DNA from: Paraburkholderia phenazinium
Lineage (GTDB): Bacteria > Pseudomonadota > Gammaproteobacteria > Burkholderiales > Burkholderiaceae
Direction of reading: 5' to 3'
NCBI RefSeq assembly: GCF_900142845.1
Contig: NZ_FSRU01000001.1
Location: 2,356,001-2,420,000 of the forward strand
DNA: 64,000 nucleotides
Positions 42,596 through 52,097 of the stretch are shown here, piece by piece (position 1 is the first letter of the stretch; each line of letters starts with the position of its first letter). Both the position numbers and the translations under genes were made by a program. A model generated the notes under the pieces. The model was not told the origin of the DNA. It searched no databases and saw only the letters and a list, made by a program, of their open reading frames with translations.

Positions 42596-43723
42596 ATGAG
42601 ACCCGCCATTATTGAACTTGCCCCCAACGATGCTTATGAACGCCAGCAATCGGGGGCGTTGCTGGTCGACGTGCGCGAAGACGGCGAGCGCGCGACAGGC
42701 ATGGCAAAAGGCGCGACGGGCGTGGGCCGGGCTCGGCTCGAAGCCGAGCCGGCCGTCTGGTTGCCCGACCCCACCGCCGAGATTCTGTTGATCTGCGCGG
42801 CCGGCGCACGCTCGCTGCAATGCGCGGGCATACTTCGGGGCCTGGGCTATGAACACGTCTACTCGGTCAGCGGCGGCACCAAGGGTTGGCAAACGGCGGA
42901 TTTGCCGATGACGGAACCCACTGCGGACACGGATTTTCTCGAACGCTATTCGCGTCATCTGCGTCTGCCGGAGGTGGGACTGGACGGGCAACGCAGACTA
43001 GCTGCAGCCCGGGTCGCGCTCATCGGTGCCGGCGGCCTGGGTTCACCCGCGGCGCTGTATCTGGCGGCCGCCGGGATCGGCCACATCACGCTGATCGACG
43101 ACGACGTTGTCGATCGCAGCAACCTGCAGCGGCAGGTGCTGCACCGCGATGCCGATATCGGCACGCCCAAGGTCGAGTCCGCTTGCCGCACCTTGCTGGC
43201 GCTCAATCCGCACATCGCGATCGACGCGCGGCGCACGCGCCTCTTGGCCGCCAACGTCGAACGCCTGTTGAGCGGGCACGACGTGGTGATCGACGGGTCC
43301 GACAATTTCTCCACCCGCTACCTCGTGAACGATGCCTGCGTGCGGCTCGGCGTGCCCATGGTCTACGGCGCGGTGCAGGGATTCGATGGGCAGGTCAGCG
43401 TGTTCTGGCCCGCGCATGCGGGCGGCAGTTGCTATCGCTGCCTGTTTCCCGAACCGCCATCGCCGGAGTTCGCGCCCAACTGCTCCGAAGCCGGCGTACT
43501 CGGCGTATTGCCCGGCGTGATCGGCCTGCTGCAGGCCACTGAAGCCGTCAAGCTGATCCTCGGTATCGGGGAGTCGCTGTCCGGCACCTTGCTGCGCTTC
43601 GACGCGCTGGGCATGCGCTTCGACCGGCTGCGTCTCGAACGCGACCCGGCCTGCCCGCGTTGCGGCGACGGTATCGGCACAGCGGATTATGTCGATCTCC
43701 CGGCCGCCTGCGCGGCGCATTGA
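42596..43723 (+). CDS. Rhodanese domain fused to a ThiF/MoeB-type E1 enzyme
   Basis: A 375-residue sulfur-activating enzyme. Residues 1 to about 105 are a rhodanese domain with active-site Cys67 in LLICAAGARS. Residues about 115-375 are the E1 domain: IGAGGLGSPA (ATP site) near 144, DGSDNFSTRYLVND, zinc ligands CYRC and CPRC, and NCSEAGVLG. MoeZ/MOCS3 proteins carry the rhodanese at the C-terminus, so the order here is reversed. It should adenylate and sulfurate the Gly-Gly carrier encoded at 37421. It ends the cluster tail-to-tail with prpR. Confidence 0.9.
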   Translation: MRPAIIELAPNDAYERQQSGALLVDVREDGERATGMAKGATGVGRARLEAEPAVWLPDPTAEILLICAAGARSLQCAGILRGLGYEHVYSVSGGTKGWQTADLPMTEPTADTDFLERYSRHLRLPEVGLDGQRRLAAARVALIGAGGLGSPAALYLAAAGIGHITLIDDDVVDRSNLQRQVLHRDADIGTPKVESACRTLLALNPHIAIDARRTRLLAANVERLLSGHDVVIDGSDNFSTRYLVNDACVRLGVPMVYGAVQGFDGQVSVFWPAHAGGSCYRCLFPEPPSPEFAPNCSEAGVLGVLPGVIGLLQATEAVKLILGIGESLSGTLLRFDALGMRFDRLRLERDPACPRCGDGIGTADYVDLPAACAAH

Positions 43724-43752
43724 AGCGTGCGAGTCGCGCCGGCCTCGCCCCT

Positions 43753-45693
43753 TCACCCCGCCGCATTCAATTTGCGCCACAGCGTCGTCTTGCTGATGCC
43801 TAGCGCCTCGCACGCCTGATCGCGGTCGCCATTGAACGCCTCCAGTGCCGCGCGAATCTCATCCGCTTCCACCCGACGGCTGCGTTGACGCAAGGTCAAC
43901 GCAGCGTCGTTCGAAGCCCCTTCGGGCCGCTCGAACAGTTCGGGTGCGATGGACTGCAAGACCGCTTCGGTCAACGCCGCGTCGTCCGAGTCCGCCAGTT
44001 CCACCGTGATCCGCTCGATCACATTCTGCAGTTCCCGCACGTTACCAGGCCATGTGTGACGGCCGAGCGATTCGCTGACCGACGCCAGCACGTCCAACGC
44101 ATCTCGTGTGCTACGAATGCGTGCCGCGAGACGCGGCTCGCGACGCGCCGCCTGACAAAGCAACTCGGCCGCGAGCGGCAGGATATCGCCATGCCGCTCG
44201 CGCAACGGCGGCAAGCCGATATTCAGAATGTTGAGCCGGTAGTAAAGATCGGTGCGGAATTCGCCAGCCTCGATCGCCGCCGTCAACGCGCGATGGGTCG
44301 CCGCGACGATCCGCACGTCGATGCGCGTCGGCTCCGTCGAGCCGAGGCGCACCACTTCGCGCTCCTGCAACACGCGCAGCAAGCGGCTTTGCAACGGCAG
44401 CGGCATTTCGCCGATCTCATCGAGAAACAGCGTGCCGCGGTGCGCCGCTTCGATCAGCCCAGCCTTGCCGCCGCGCCGCGCGCCGGTAAACGCGCCCTCC
44501 TCGTAACCGAACAATTCGCTCTCCAGCAAGGCCTCCGGAAACGCGCCGCAATTGAGCGCGACAAACGGAAAATCGCGCCGCGCGCTCAGATGATGCAGGC
44601 TCTGCGCGACCATCTCCTTGCCGGTGCCGCTCTCGCCGCGAATCAACACCGTGGCGTCCGACTTCGCATAGCGCTGCACCAGTTGCCGCACCCGTTCGAT
44701 CGCCGGACACGCCCCCACCAGATCGTCGAGCCGGTAGCGCGCCACGAACTGCTGCGCGCGCTGCCGCGAACGCAGCGTGCGATCGAGCCGCTCAACCGCG
44801 CGCGATTCCTGAAACGTCAGCACCGTGCCCGTCGTCACACCGTTGTCGACCAGCGGTCCGCGATGCACGACGTAGCTGATGCCGCGCACGGTTTCGAGCG
44901 ACTCGCCCTCCGCATCCGGGACGGCCTCGACCAGATCCGGTGCGAGTTCAAGCAACGGACGGCCCACCGCCGCAGCGGGTTCGATGCCGAGCACGAGCGC
45001 AAGCCGCTGGTTGATGGCTTCGACGCGGCCTTGCGCATCGAGCGCGACCACGCCGTCGCGCAAGTGCTGCAACACGTTGTCCAGACGATGCCGCCGCACC
45101 GCTTCGCCCCAGGTGGCCTGGGCGACTTCGAGCGCGGTATCGAACGCCGAGCGCACCGAGGCGCGTGAATAAAGGAACACGGATTCCATGCCGGCCTGCG
45201 ACGCCAGATCCGTCACGAGTCCTGGACCCACAATCGTCTTCACGCCGCGATCGCGCAGATCGAGCACGCAGGTCTCCGCATCCTGCGCCGACTGATACGC
45301 CGCAAACACCACGTCGATACCGTAGGCCGCCACGAAGCGGCGCACTTCGGCGGGGGTCTCGCCGTAGCTCACGAGCGCCACTGGGGAGGCGTCGCGCCGC
45401 GCGCGCGCCAGCGCATGCATCACGTCGAAACCGGTTGGCGTGATGAGCACGACCGGCACATCGACCCGTGCCTTCAGATAGGTGCCATTGGAGCCCGCCG
45501 CAACGACGACGTCCGGGCGGTTCGTGCCCGCGGAAGCGATTTCGTTGACCGCGTCTTCATAACCGCGCGACACCAGCCGCAGATCGGCGCGGGCATCGTA
45601 TTCTTCCGCGATGTCGCGGAACAGGTCGCGCAGTTTGGTGATGCCGATGGCCCAGACACGGGGCCGGGAGCCGGGTTCGGGAGGTCGATTCAT
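43753..45693 (-). CDS. prpR: Propionate catabolism sigma-54-dependent activator
   Basis: A 646-residue enhancer-binding protein. The N-terminal PrpR sensor (about residues 1-190) binds 2-methylcitrate in this family. A PAS-like segment follows, then the AAA+ domain with Walker A GESGTGKE, the sigma-54 contact loop [10 protein letters not shown] and [12 protein letters not shown] Fis-type helix-turn-helix ends the protein ([18 protein letters not shown]). It is divergent from prpB. The shared control region has a good sigma-54 promoter and palindromic sites. Confidence 0.95.
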   Translation of the reverse strand: MNRPPEPGSRPRVWAIGITKLRDLFRDIAEEYDARADLRLVSRGYEDAVNEIASAGTNRPDVVVAAGSNGTYLKARVDVPVVLITPTGFDVMHALARARRDASPVALVSYGETPAEVRRFVAAYGIDVVFAAYQSAQDAETCVLDLRDRGVKTIVGPGLVTDLASQAGMESVFLYSRASVRSAFDTALEVAQATWGEAVRRHRLDNVLQHLRDGVVALDAQGRVEAINQRLALVLGIEPAAAVGRPLLELAPDLVEAVPDAEGESLETVRGISYVVHRGPLVDNGVTTGTVLTFQESRAVERLDRTLRSRQRAQQFVARYRLDDLVGACPAIERVRQLVQRYAKSDATVLIRGESGTGKEMVAQSLHHLSARRDFPFVALNCGAFPEALLESELFGYEEGAFTGARRGGKAGLIEAAHRGTLFLDEIGEMPLPLQSRLLRVLQEREVVRLGSTEPTRIDVRIVAATHRALTAAIEAGEFRTDLYYRLNILNIGLPPLRERHGDILPLAAELLCQAARREPRLAARIRSTRDALDVLASVSESLGRHTWPGNVRELQNVIERITVELADSDDAALTEAVLQSIAPELFERPEGASNDAALTLRQRSRRVEADEIRAALEAFNGDRDQACEALGISKTTLWRKLNAAG

Positions 45694-45731
45694 GGCGGGC
45701 GGGCTGCGGCAGCGCGTAGGACGGAAGATGC

Positions 45732-45784
45732 TTCATTATGAACCCACGCTTTCATTTGTGAAATCCATAATTCCACTTATGAAA
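45732..45784. promoter_or_regulatory. Three palindromic candidate PrpR-binding sites
   Basis: TTCATTATGAA (45732-45742) is a perfect palindrome. TTTCA, four bases, TGAAA lies at 45750-45763. TTCCA, four bases, TGAAA at 45771-45784 is imperfect. They lie 70-120 bases upstream of the sigma-54 promoter, the usual distance for enhancer sites. Binding by PrpR is inferred. Confidence 0.55.
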
Positions 45785-45851
45785 CCATGAGACGGCCGGA
45801 CCGTCCGGCAAATCCACAGGTAATCAACGACTTAACCGCGCGCCGGGAGGC

Positions 45852-45867
45852 TGGCCCGCTCCTTGCA
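45852..45867 (+). promoter_or_regulatory. Sigma-54 promoter of the prp operon
   Basis: TGGCCCG, four bases, TTGCA, with the GG and GC pairs 12 bases apart as required. It ends 33 bases before the prpB GTG start. The neighbouring sigma-54 activator gene prpR supports the call. Confidence 0.85.
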
Positions 45868-45899
45868 CTACACCCTCCCAACTTCATCGGGAGACACAC

Positions 45900-46793
45900 G
45901 TGGGCTCAGCAAAACAACCAGTCAGCGCCGGCGCGAAATTCCGCACGGCGGTCGCAGAAGGACAGCCGTTGCAGGTGGTCGGCGCCATTACCGCCTATGC
46001 AGCCAGGATGGCGGAAGCCGTCGGCTTCAAGGCCGTGTATCTGTCGGGCGGCGGCGTTGCCGCCAATTCGCTCGGCATTCCCGATCTCGGCATCAGCACC
46101 ATGGACGACGTCCTGATCGACGCCCGTCGTATCACCGATGCAACCGGTCTGCCGCTGCTGGTCGATATCGATACCGGCTGGGGCGGCGCGTTCAACATCG
46201 CTCGCACGGTGCGCTCGTTCATCAAGGCGGGCGTGGCCGCCGTCCACCTTGAAGACCAGGTGGGACAGAAGCGCTGCGGACATCGTCCGGGCAAGGAAGT
46301 GGTGGCGAAAGAGGAGATGGTCGATCGCGTGAAGGCGGCCGTCGATGCCCGCACCGACGATCAGTTCGTCATCATGGCCCGCACCGATGCAGCCGCAGCC
46401 GAAGGCATCGACGCCGCCATCGAACGCGCGATTGCCTACGTCGAAGCCGGCGCGGACATGATTTTCCCGGAAGCGATGCAGACGCTCGACGACTATCGCC
46501 GCTTCAAGGCCGCGGTCAAGGTGCCGATTCTCGCGAACCTGACCGAGTTCGGCTCGACGCCGTTCTTCACCACCACCGAACTGCGCGACGCTAACGTCGA
46601 TATCGCGCTGTACTGCTGCGGCGCGTATCGCGCGATGAATGCGGCCGCACTCAATTTCTATCAGACGGTGCAACGCGACGGCACGCAAAAGGCCGCCGTC
46701 GAAACGATGCAGACGCGCGCCGACCTGTACAAGTATCTCGGCTATTACGCGTACGAGGACAAGCTCGACGCGCTATTCGCCGCACACAAGTAA
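45900..46793 (+). CDS. prpB: 2-Methylisocitrate lyase
   Basis: A 297-residue enzyme that splits 2-methylisocitrate into pyruvate and succinate, the last step of propionate oxidation. The catalytic loop [13 protein letters not shown] and the [16 protein letters not shown] segment are diagnostic. The start is GTG at 45900, behind GGGAG. It is the first gene of prpB-prpC-acnD-prpF and lies just downstream of the sigma-54 promoter. Confidence 0.95.
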   Translation: MGSAKQPVSAGAKFRTAVAEGQPLQVVGAITAYAARMAEAVGFKAVYLSGGGVAANSLGIPDLGISTMDDVLIDARRITDATGLPLLVDIDTGWGGAFNIARTVRSFIKAGVAAVHLEDQVGQKRCGHRPGKEVVAKEEMVDRVKAAVDARTDDQFVIMARTDAAAAEGIDAAIERAIAYVEAGADMIFPEAMQTLDDYRRFKAAVKVPILANLTEFGSTPFFTTTELRDANVDIALYCCGAYRAMNAAALNFYQTVQRDGTQKAAVETMQTRADLYKYLGYYAYEDKLDALFAAHK

Positions 46794-46823
46794 TCCCGCA
46801 TTCAGGAGCAAGAGGACGACACC

Positions 46824-47990
46824 ATGAGCGAAGCAGATAACAGCACGCCCGCAGCAGGCGCATTCAAACCGAAGAAATCCGTAGCGCTGTCGGGCGTGAC
46901 GGCGGGTAACACCGCGCTGTGCACAGTCGGCAAGACCGGCAATGACCTGCACTACCGCGGTTACGACATTCTGGACATCGCCAGCACCTGCGAATTCGAG
47001 GAAATCGCCTACCTGCTGGTGCATGAAAAACTGCCCACCCAGGCCGAACTGACTGCCTACAAAACGAAGCTGAAAGCGCTGCGCGGCCTGCCCGCCAACG
47101 TCAAGGCCGCGCTGGAGTGGATCCCGGCGGCGGCCCATCCGATGGACGTGATGCGCACCGGCGTCTCGGTGCTCGGCACCGTGCTGCCCGAGAAGGACGA
47201 CCACAACCTGCCCGGCGCGCGCGATATCGCCGACAAGCTGATGGCCTCGCTCGGCTCGATGCTGCTCTACTGGTACCACTACTCGCACAACGGCAAGCGC
47301 ATTGAGGTGGAAACCGACGACGATTCGATCGGCGGCCACTTCCTGCATCTGCTGCACGGCGCGGAGCCGTCGAAGTCGTGGGTCGAGGCGATGCATACGT
47401 CGCTGAACCTGTATGCCGAACACGAATTCAACGCCTCGACCTTCACCGGCCGCGTGATCGCCGGCACAGGCTCGGACATCTACTCGGCGCTCACCGGTGC
47501 AATCGGCGCGCTGCGCGGCCCGAAGCACGGCGGCGCCAACGAAGTGGCGTTTGAAATCCAGTCGCGCTACCAGACGCCCGACCAGGCTGAGGCGGATATC
47601 CGCCGCCGCGTCGAGGCGAAGGAAGTCGTGATCGGCTTCGGCCATCCGGTGTACACGATCTCGGACCCGCGCAACAAGGTGATCAAGGAAGTGGCGAAGC
47701 AGCTCTCGAAGGAAGCCGGCAGCACGAAGCTGTTCGACATCGCCGAGCGGCTCGAAACCGTGATGTGGGACGCCAAGAAGATGTTCCCGAACCTGGACTG
47801 GTTCAGCGCGGTCTCGTATCACATGATGGGCGTGCCCACCGCGATGTTCACGCCGCTCTTCGTGATTGCCCGCACAGCCGGCTGGAGCGCGCACATCATC
47901 GAGCAGCGGATCGACAACAAGATCATCCGGCCGAGCGCGAATTACACCGGTCCGGACGACCTGACGTTCGTGCCGCTCGCTAAACGCTGA
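46824..47990 (+). CDS. prpC: 2-Methylcitrate synthase
   Basis: A 388-residue citrate synthase relative that condenses propionyl-CoA with oxaloacetate. Family segments are [36 protein letters not shown] and [13 protein letters not shown], which holds the catalytic His. AGGAGCAAGAGG precedes the ATG. The gene lies 30 bases after prpB. Confidence 0.95.
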   Translation: MSEADNSTPAAGAFKPKKSVALSGVTAGNTALCTVGKTGNDLHYRGYDILDIASTCEFEEIAYLLVHEKLPTQAELTAYKTKLKALRGLPANVKAALEWIPAAAHPMDVMRTGVSVLGTVLPEKDDHNLPGARDIADKLMASLGSMLLYWYHYSHNGKRIEVETDDDSIGGHFLHLLHGAEPSKSWVEAMHTSLNLYAEHEFNASTFTGRVIAGTGSDIYSALTGAIGALRGPKHGGANEVAFEIQSRYQTPDQAEADIRRRVEAKEVVIGFGHPVYTISDPRNKVIKEVAKQLSKEAGSTKLFDIAERLETVMWDAKKMFPNLDWFSAVSYHMMGVPTAMFTPLFVIARTAGWSAHIIEQRIDNKIIRPSANYTGPDDLTFVPLAKR

Positions 47991-48140
47991 TCGAGAAGCG
48001 TCGATCGGGAAAGGGGGATAATTGCCGCTGACGTCCGGCGACGTCCGGCATGATTCGCCCCTGTCGACCGGAGTTGGGCCCTTAGCCCTAACTCTGGTTC
48101 CTTGCAGAGCACCGAGCACCTCATTCTTATTCCCCACGGT

Positions 48141-50738
48141 ATGAACACTGCAAACCGCAAACCCCTGCCTGGCACCAAGCTGGATTTCTTCGACACCCGT
48201 GCCGCAGTCGAGGCAATCCAGCCGGGCGCCTACGACACGTTGCCGTACACTTCGCGCGTGCTGGCCGAAAACCTCGTGCGCCGTTGCGACCCGGTGTCGC
48301 TGAACGCATCGCTCAAGCAGATCATCGAACGCAAGCGCGACCTCGACTTTCCGTGGTTCCCGGCGCGCGTGGTCTGCCACGACATCCTGGGCCAGACCGC
48401 GCTCGTCGACCTCGCCGGCCTGCGCGATGCAATTGCCGCGCAAGGGGGCGACCCGGCCATGGTCAACCCGGTCGTGCCGACCCAGCTGGTGGTGGACCAC
48501 TCGCTCGCAGTCGAGTGCGGCGGCTTCGATCCGGACGCGTTCGACAAGAACCGCGCGATTGAAGACCGGCGCAACGAGGACCGCTTCGACTTCATCAACT
48601 GGACCAAGAAGGCCTTCAAGAACGTCGACGTGATTCCGCCCGGCAACGGCATCCTGCACCAGATCAACCTGGAGCGGATGAGTCCGGTCGTGCAGGTGAA
48701 AGACGGCGTGGCGTTTCCGGATACGCTGGTGGGCACCGATTCGCATACGCCGATGGTGGATGCGCTCGGCGTGATCGCCATCGGCGTAGGCGGTCTCGAA
48801 GCGGAAAGCGTGATGCTGGGGCGCGCCTCGTATATGCGCCTGCCGGATATCGTCGGCGTCGAACTCACCGGCAAGCCTGGCGAGGGCATTACGGCGACGG
48901 ACGTGGTGCTGTCGCTGACCGAATTCCTGCGCAAGGAAAAGGTGGTCGGCGCGTACCTGGAATTCTATGGCGAAGGCACGGCCAAACTCACGCTGGGCGA
49001 CCGCGCCACCATCGCCAACATGGCGCCGGAATTCGGCGCGACGGCCGCGATGTTCTATATCGACGAGCAGACCATCAAGTATCTGAAGCTCACCGGCCGC
49101 GACGACGAACTCGTCAAGCTGGTCGAGACCTACGCGAAGCAAACCGGCCTGTGGGCCGACAGCCTGAAGCACGCGCAGTACGAGCGCGTGCTGACGTTCG
49201 ACCTGTCGACGGTGGTTCGCACCCTCGCCGGCCCGTCGAACCCGCACCGCCGTTTGCCGGTGTCGGAACTCGCTGCGCGCGGCATCAGCGGCAAGGTCGA
49301 AAACGAGCCAGGGCTAATGCCGGACGGCGCCGTGATCATCGCGGCGATCACGAGCTGCACCAACACCAATAACCCGCGCAACATGATTGCCGCGGGACTG
49401 CTCGCCCGCAATGCGAACCAGCGCGGCCTGACCCGCAAGCCGTGGGTGAAAAGCTCGCTCGCACCGGGATCGAAGGCCGTGACCTTGTACCTGGAAGAGG
49501 CGAAGCTGCTACCGGAACTGGAACAGCTCGGCTTTGGCGTGGTGGCCTATGCATGCACGTCGTGCAACGGCATGTCGGGCGCGCTGGATCCGGTGCTGCA
49601 GAAGGAAATCGTCGAACGCGACCTGTACGCCACCGCCGTGCTGTCCGGCAACCGCAACTTCGACGGCCGGATTCACCCGTATGCGAAGCAGGCTTTCCTC
49701 GCTTCGCCGCCCCTCGTGGTGGCCTACGCGATTGCCGGCACGATCCGCTTCGACATCGAGAAGGACGTGCTGGGGATCGACGCCGCCGGTAAGCCGGTGA
49801 TGCTCAAGGACATCTGGCCGTCCGACGAAGAGATCGACACGATCTTCGCCGCGAGCGTGAAGCCGGAGCAATTCCGCAAGGTGTACGAACCGATGTTCGC
49901 GGTGACCGCCGACACCGGCGAGCGTGCCAACCCGCTCTACGACTGGCGCCCGCTGAGTACCTATATCCGCCGCCCGCCGTACTGGGAAGGCGCCCTGGCG
50001 GGAGCGCGCACGCTCGCGGGCATGCGCCCGCTCGCCGTGCTGGGCGACAACATCACCACGGACCACCTGTCGCCGTCCAACGCGATCCTGGCCGATAGCG
50101 CGTCCGGCGAGTACCTGGCCAAAATGGGCCTGCCGGAAGAAGACTTCAACTCGTACGCAACGCACCGTGGCGATCACCTGACCGCGCAGCGCGCCACCTT
50201 CGCCAACCCCACCTTGAAGAACGAGATGGTACTGGAGGACGGTAAGGTGAAAGCGGGTTCTCTGGCTCGCATCGAGCCTGAAGGCAAGGTCACGCGCATG
50301 TGGGAAGCCATCGAAACCTACATGGAGCGCAAGCAGCCGCTGATCGTGATTGCGGGAGCCGATTACGGCCAGGGTTCGTCGCGCGACTGGGCCGCCAAGG
50401 GCGTGCGCCTCGCGGGTGCGGAGGCCATCGTTGCCGAAGGATTCGAGCGGATCCACCGTACCAATCTGGTGGGCATGGGCATCTTGCCGCTCGAGTTCAA
50501 GCCGGGCGTGAACCGCCTGACGCTGGGCATCGACGGCACCGAGACTTTCGATGTCACCGGCGAGCGCAAGCCGCGCGCCGATCTCACGCTGGTGATCCAT
50601 CGCCGCAACGGCGAGCGTGTGGAGGTGCCGGTGACCTGCCGTCTCGACACCGCGGAAGAAGTGTCGATCTACGAAGCCGGTGGCGTGCTGCAGCGCTTTG
50701 CGCAGGACTTCCTCGAATCGTCGCAGGCAGCGGCTTAA
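48141..50738 (+). CDS. acnD: 2-Methylcitrate dehydratase (Fe/S-dependent), AcnD
   Basis: An 865-residue aconitase-family enzyme that dehydrates 2-methylcitrate to 2-methyl-cis-aconitate or its trans isomer, working with PrpF. The Fe-S ligands are Cys in AITSCTNTNNPRNM and a pair in YACTSCNGMSG. Near the C-terminus are GSSRDWAAKG and ANLVG-type segments (TNLVGMGILPLEF). The ATG at 48141 (MNTANRKPLP) gives the normal AcnD length; an in-frame TTG at 48102 is less likely. The ribosome site is weak. Confidence 0.95.
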   Translation: MNTANRKPLPGTKLDFFDTRAAVEAIQPGAYDTLPYTSRVLAENLVRRCDPVSLNASLKQIIERKRDLDFPWFPARVVCHDILGQTALVDLAGLRDAIAAQGGDPAMVNPVVPTQLVVDHSLAVECGGFDPDAFDKNRAIEDRRNEDRFDFINWTKKAFKNVDVIPPGNGILHQINLERMSPVVQVKDGVAFPDTLVGTDSHTPMVDALGVIAIGVGGLEAESVMLGRASYMRLPDIVGVELTGKPGEGITATDVVLSLTEFLRKEKVVGAYLEFYGEGTAKLTLGDRATIANMAPEFGATAAMFYIDEQTIKYLKLTGRDDELVKLVETYAKQTGLWADSLKHAQYERVLTFDLSTVVRTLAGPSNPHRRLPVSELAARGISGKVENEPGLMPDGAVIIAAITSCTNTNNPRNMIAAGLLARNANQRGLTRKPWVKSSLAPGSKAVTLYLEEAKLLPELEQLGFGVVAYACTSCNGMSGALDPVLQKEIVERDLYATAVLSGNRNFDGRIHPYAKQAFLASPPLVVAYAIAGTIRFDIEKDVLGIDAAGKPVMLKDIWPSDEEIDTIFAASVKPEQFRKVYEPMFAVTADTGERANPLYDWRPLSTYIRRPPYWEGALAGARTLAGMRPLAVLGDNITTDHLSPSNAILADSASGEYLAKMGLPEEDFNSYATHRGDHLTAQRATFANPTLKNEMVLEDGKVKAGSLARIEPEGKVTRMWEAIETYMERKQPLIVIAGADYGQGSSRDWAAKGVRLAGAEAIVAEGFERIHRTNLVGMGILPLEFKPGVNRLTLGIDGTETFDVTGERKPRADLTLVIHRRNGERVEVPVTCRLDTAEEVSIYEAGGVLQRFAQDFLESSQAAA

Positions 50739-50753
50739 CAGGACAACTACACA

Positions 50754-51944
50754 ATGGCCCACGTACCCCAGATCAGGATTCCCGCCACCTACATGCGCGG
50801 CGGCACCAGCAAAGGCGTGTTCTTTCGCCTGCAGGATTTACCCGAAGCCGCTCAGGTGCCCGGCGCCGCGCGCGATGCGCTGCTACTGCGCGTGATCGGC
50901 AGCCCGGACCCGTACGGCAAACAGATCGACGGCATGGGTGGCGCCACGTCGAGCACCAGCAAGACGGTGATCATTGCAAAGAGCAGCAAGCCGGATCACG
51001 ACGTCGACTATCTGTTCGGCCAGGTGTCGATCGACAAGGCGTTTGTCGACTGGAGCGGTAATTGCGGCAACCTGTCGGCCGCCGTCGGTCCGTTTGCCAT
51101 CAGCGCCGGGCTGGTCGACGCGAGCCGCATTCCGCACAACGGCGTGGCCACCGTGCGCATCTGGCAAGCGAATATCGGCAAGACCATCATCGGCCACGTG
51201 CCCATCACCAACGGCGCGGTGCAGGAGACCGGCGACTTCGAGCTTGACGGCGTCACCTTCCCCGCCGCCGAAGTGCAGCTCGAGTTCATGGACCCGGCCG
51301 CCGAAGAAGACGGCGCGGGCGGCGCGATGTTCCCCACCGGCAAGCTGATCGACGATCTGGAGGTACCGGGCATCGGCGTGCTGAAGGCCACCATGATCAA
51401 CGCGGGCATTCCGACGATCTTCGTCAACGCGGAAACGATTGGCTATAAAGGCACCGAACTGCAGGACGCGATCAACAGCGACGAGAAGGCGCTGGCGAAG
51501 TTCGAGACCATTCGCGCTCATGGCGCGCTGCGCATGGGCCTGATCAAGCACCTCGACGAGATCGCGACGCGGCAGCACACGCCGAAGGTCGCCTTCGTCG
51601 CCACGCCCACCGCGTATGTCGCCTCCAGTGGCAAGCCCGTTAGCGCGGGCGACGTAGACCTGCTGGTGCGTGCCATGTCAATGGGCAAGCTGCACCACGC
51701 CATGATGGGCACCGCCGCGGTGGCGATCGGCACGGCGGCCGCGATTCCGGGCACGCTGGTCAATCTCGCCGCCGGTGGCGGCGAACGCGAGGCGGTGCGC
51801 TTCGGCCATCCGTCCGGCACGCTGCGCGTGGGCGCGGAAGCGACTCAGGTGGAAGGAGAATGGGTCGTGAAGAAGGCCATCATGAGCCGCAGCGCCCGGG
51901 TGCTGATGGAAGGCTGGGTACGCGTCCCCGGCGACACGTTCTGA
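50754..51944 (+). CDS. prpF: 2-Methylaconitate isomerase
   Basis: A 396-residue diaminopimelate-epimerase-fold protein needed with AcnD in the methylcitrate cycle. Family segments are PATYMRGGTSKGVFF near residue 8, VDWSGNCGNLSAAVGPFA with an active-site Cys, and AAIPGTLVNLAAG. It starts 15 bases after acnD. A hairpin closes the operon at 51964-52001. Confidence 0.95.
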   Translation: MAHVPQIRIPATYMRGGTSKGVFFRLQDLPEAAQVPGAARDALLLRVIGSPDPYGKQIDGMGGATSSTSKTVIIAKSSKPDHDVDYLFGQVSIDKAFVDWSGNCGNLSAAVGPFAISAGLVDASRIPHNGVATVRIWQANIGKTIIGHVPITNGAVQETGDFELDGVTFPAAEVQLEFMDPAAEEDGAGGAMFPTGKLIDDLEVPGIGVLKATMINAGIPTIFVNAETIGYKGTELQDAINSDEKALAKFETIRAHGALRMGLIKHLDEIATRQHTPKVAFVATPTAYVASSGKPVSAGDVDLLVRAMSMGKLHHAMMGTAAVAIGTAAAIPGTLVNLAAGGGEREAVRFGHPSGTLRVGAEATQVEGEWVVKKAIMSRSARVLMEGWVRVPGDTF

Positions 51945-51963
51945 CTGACAGGCACGTGACGAA

Positions 51964-52001
51964 GCACTGGCGCCCGGCGAATCAAGCGCCGGGGCCAGTG
52001 C
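51964..52001 (+). terminator. Terminator-like hairpin after prpF
   Basis: GCACTGGCGCCCGGCG and CGCCGGGGCCAGTGC form a stem of about 15 pairs with one bulge, 20 bases after the prpF stop. Only a weak T-rich tail follows. Confidence 0.6.
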
Positions 52002-52097
52002 CTGCTTTGAGTCCGCCTTGCGCGAACCGGAGAGCCGAGCACAAGCGCCGGCCGTCCATCAGGACGCCGGCGCTGCCTCAACCTGCTGCGCGCAGAC

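Noticed and set aside
46773..49247. Long minus-strand frame (824 codons) over prpC and acnD
   Set aside because: It is antisense to two certain enzymes and shows low-complexity shadow composition.
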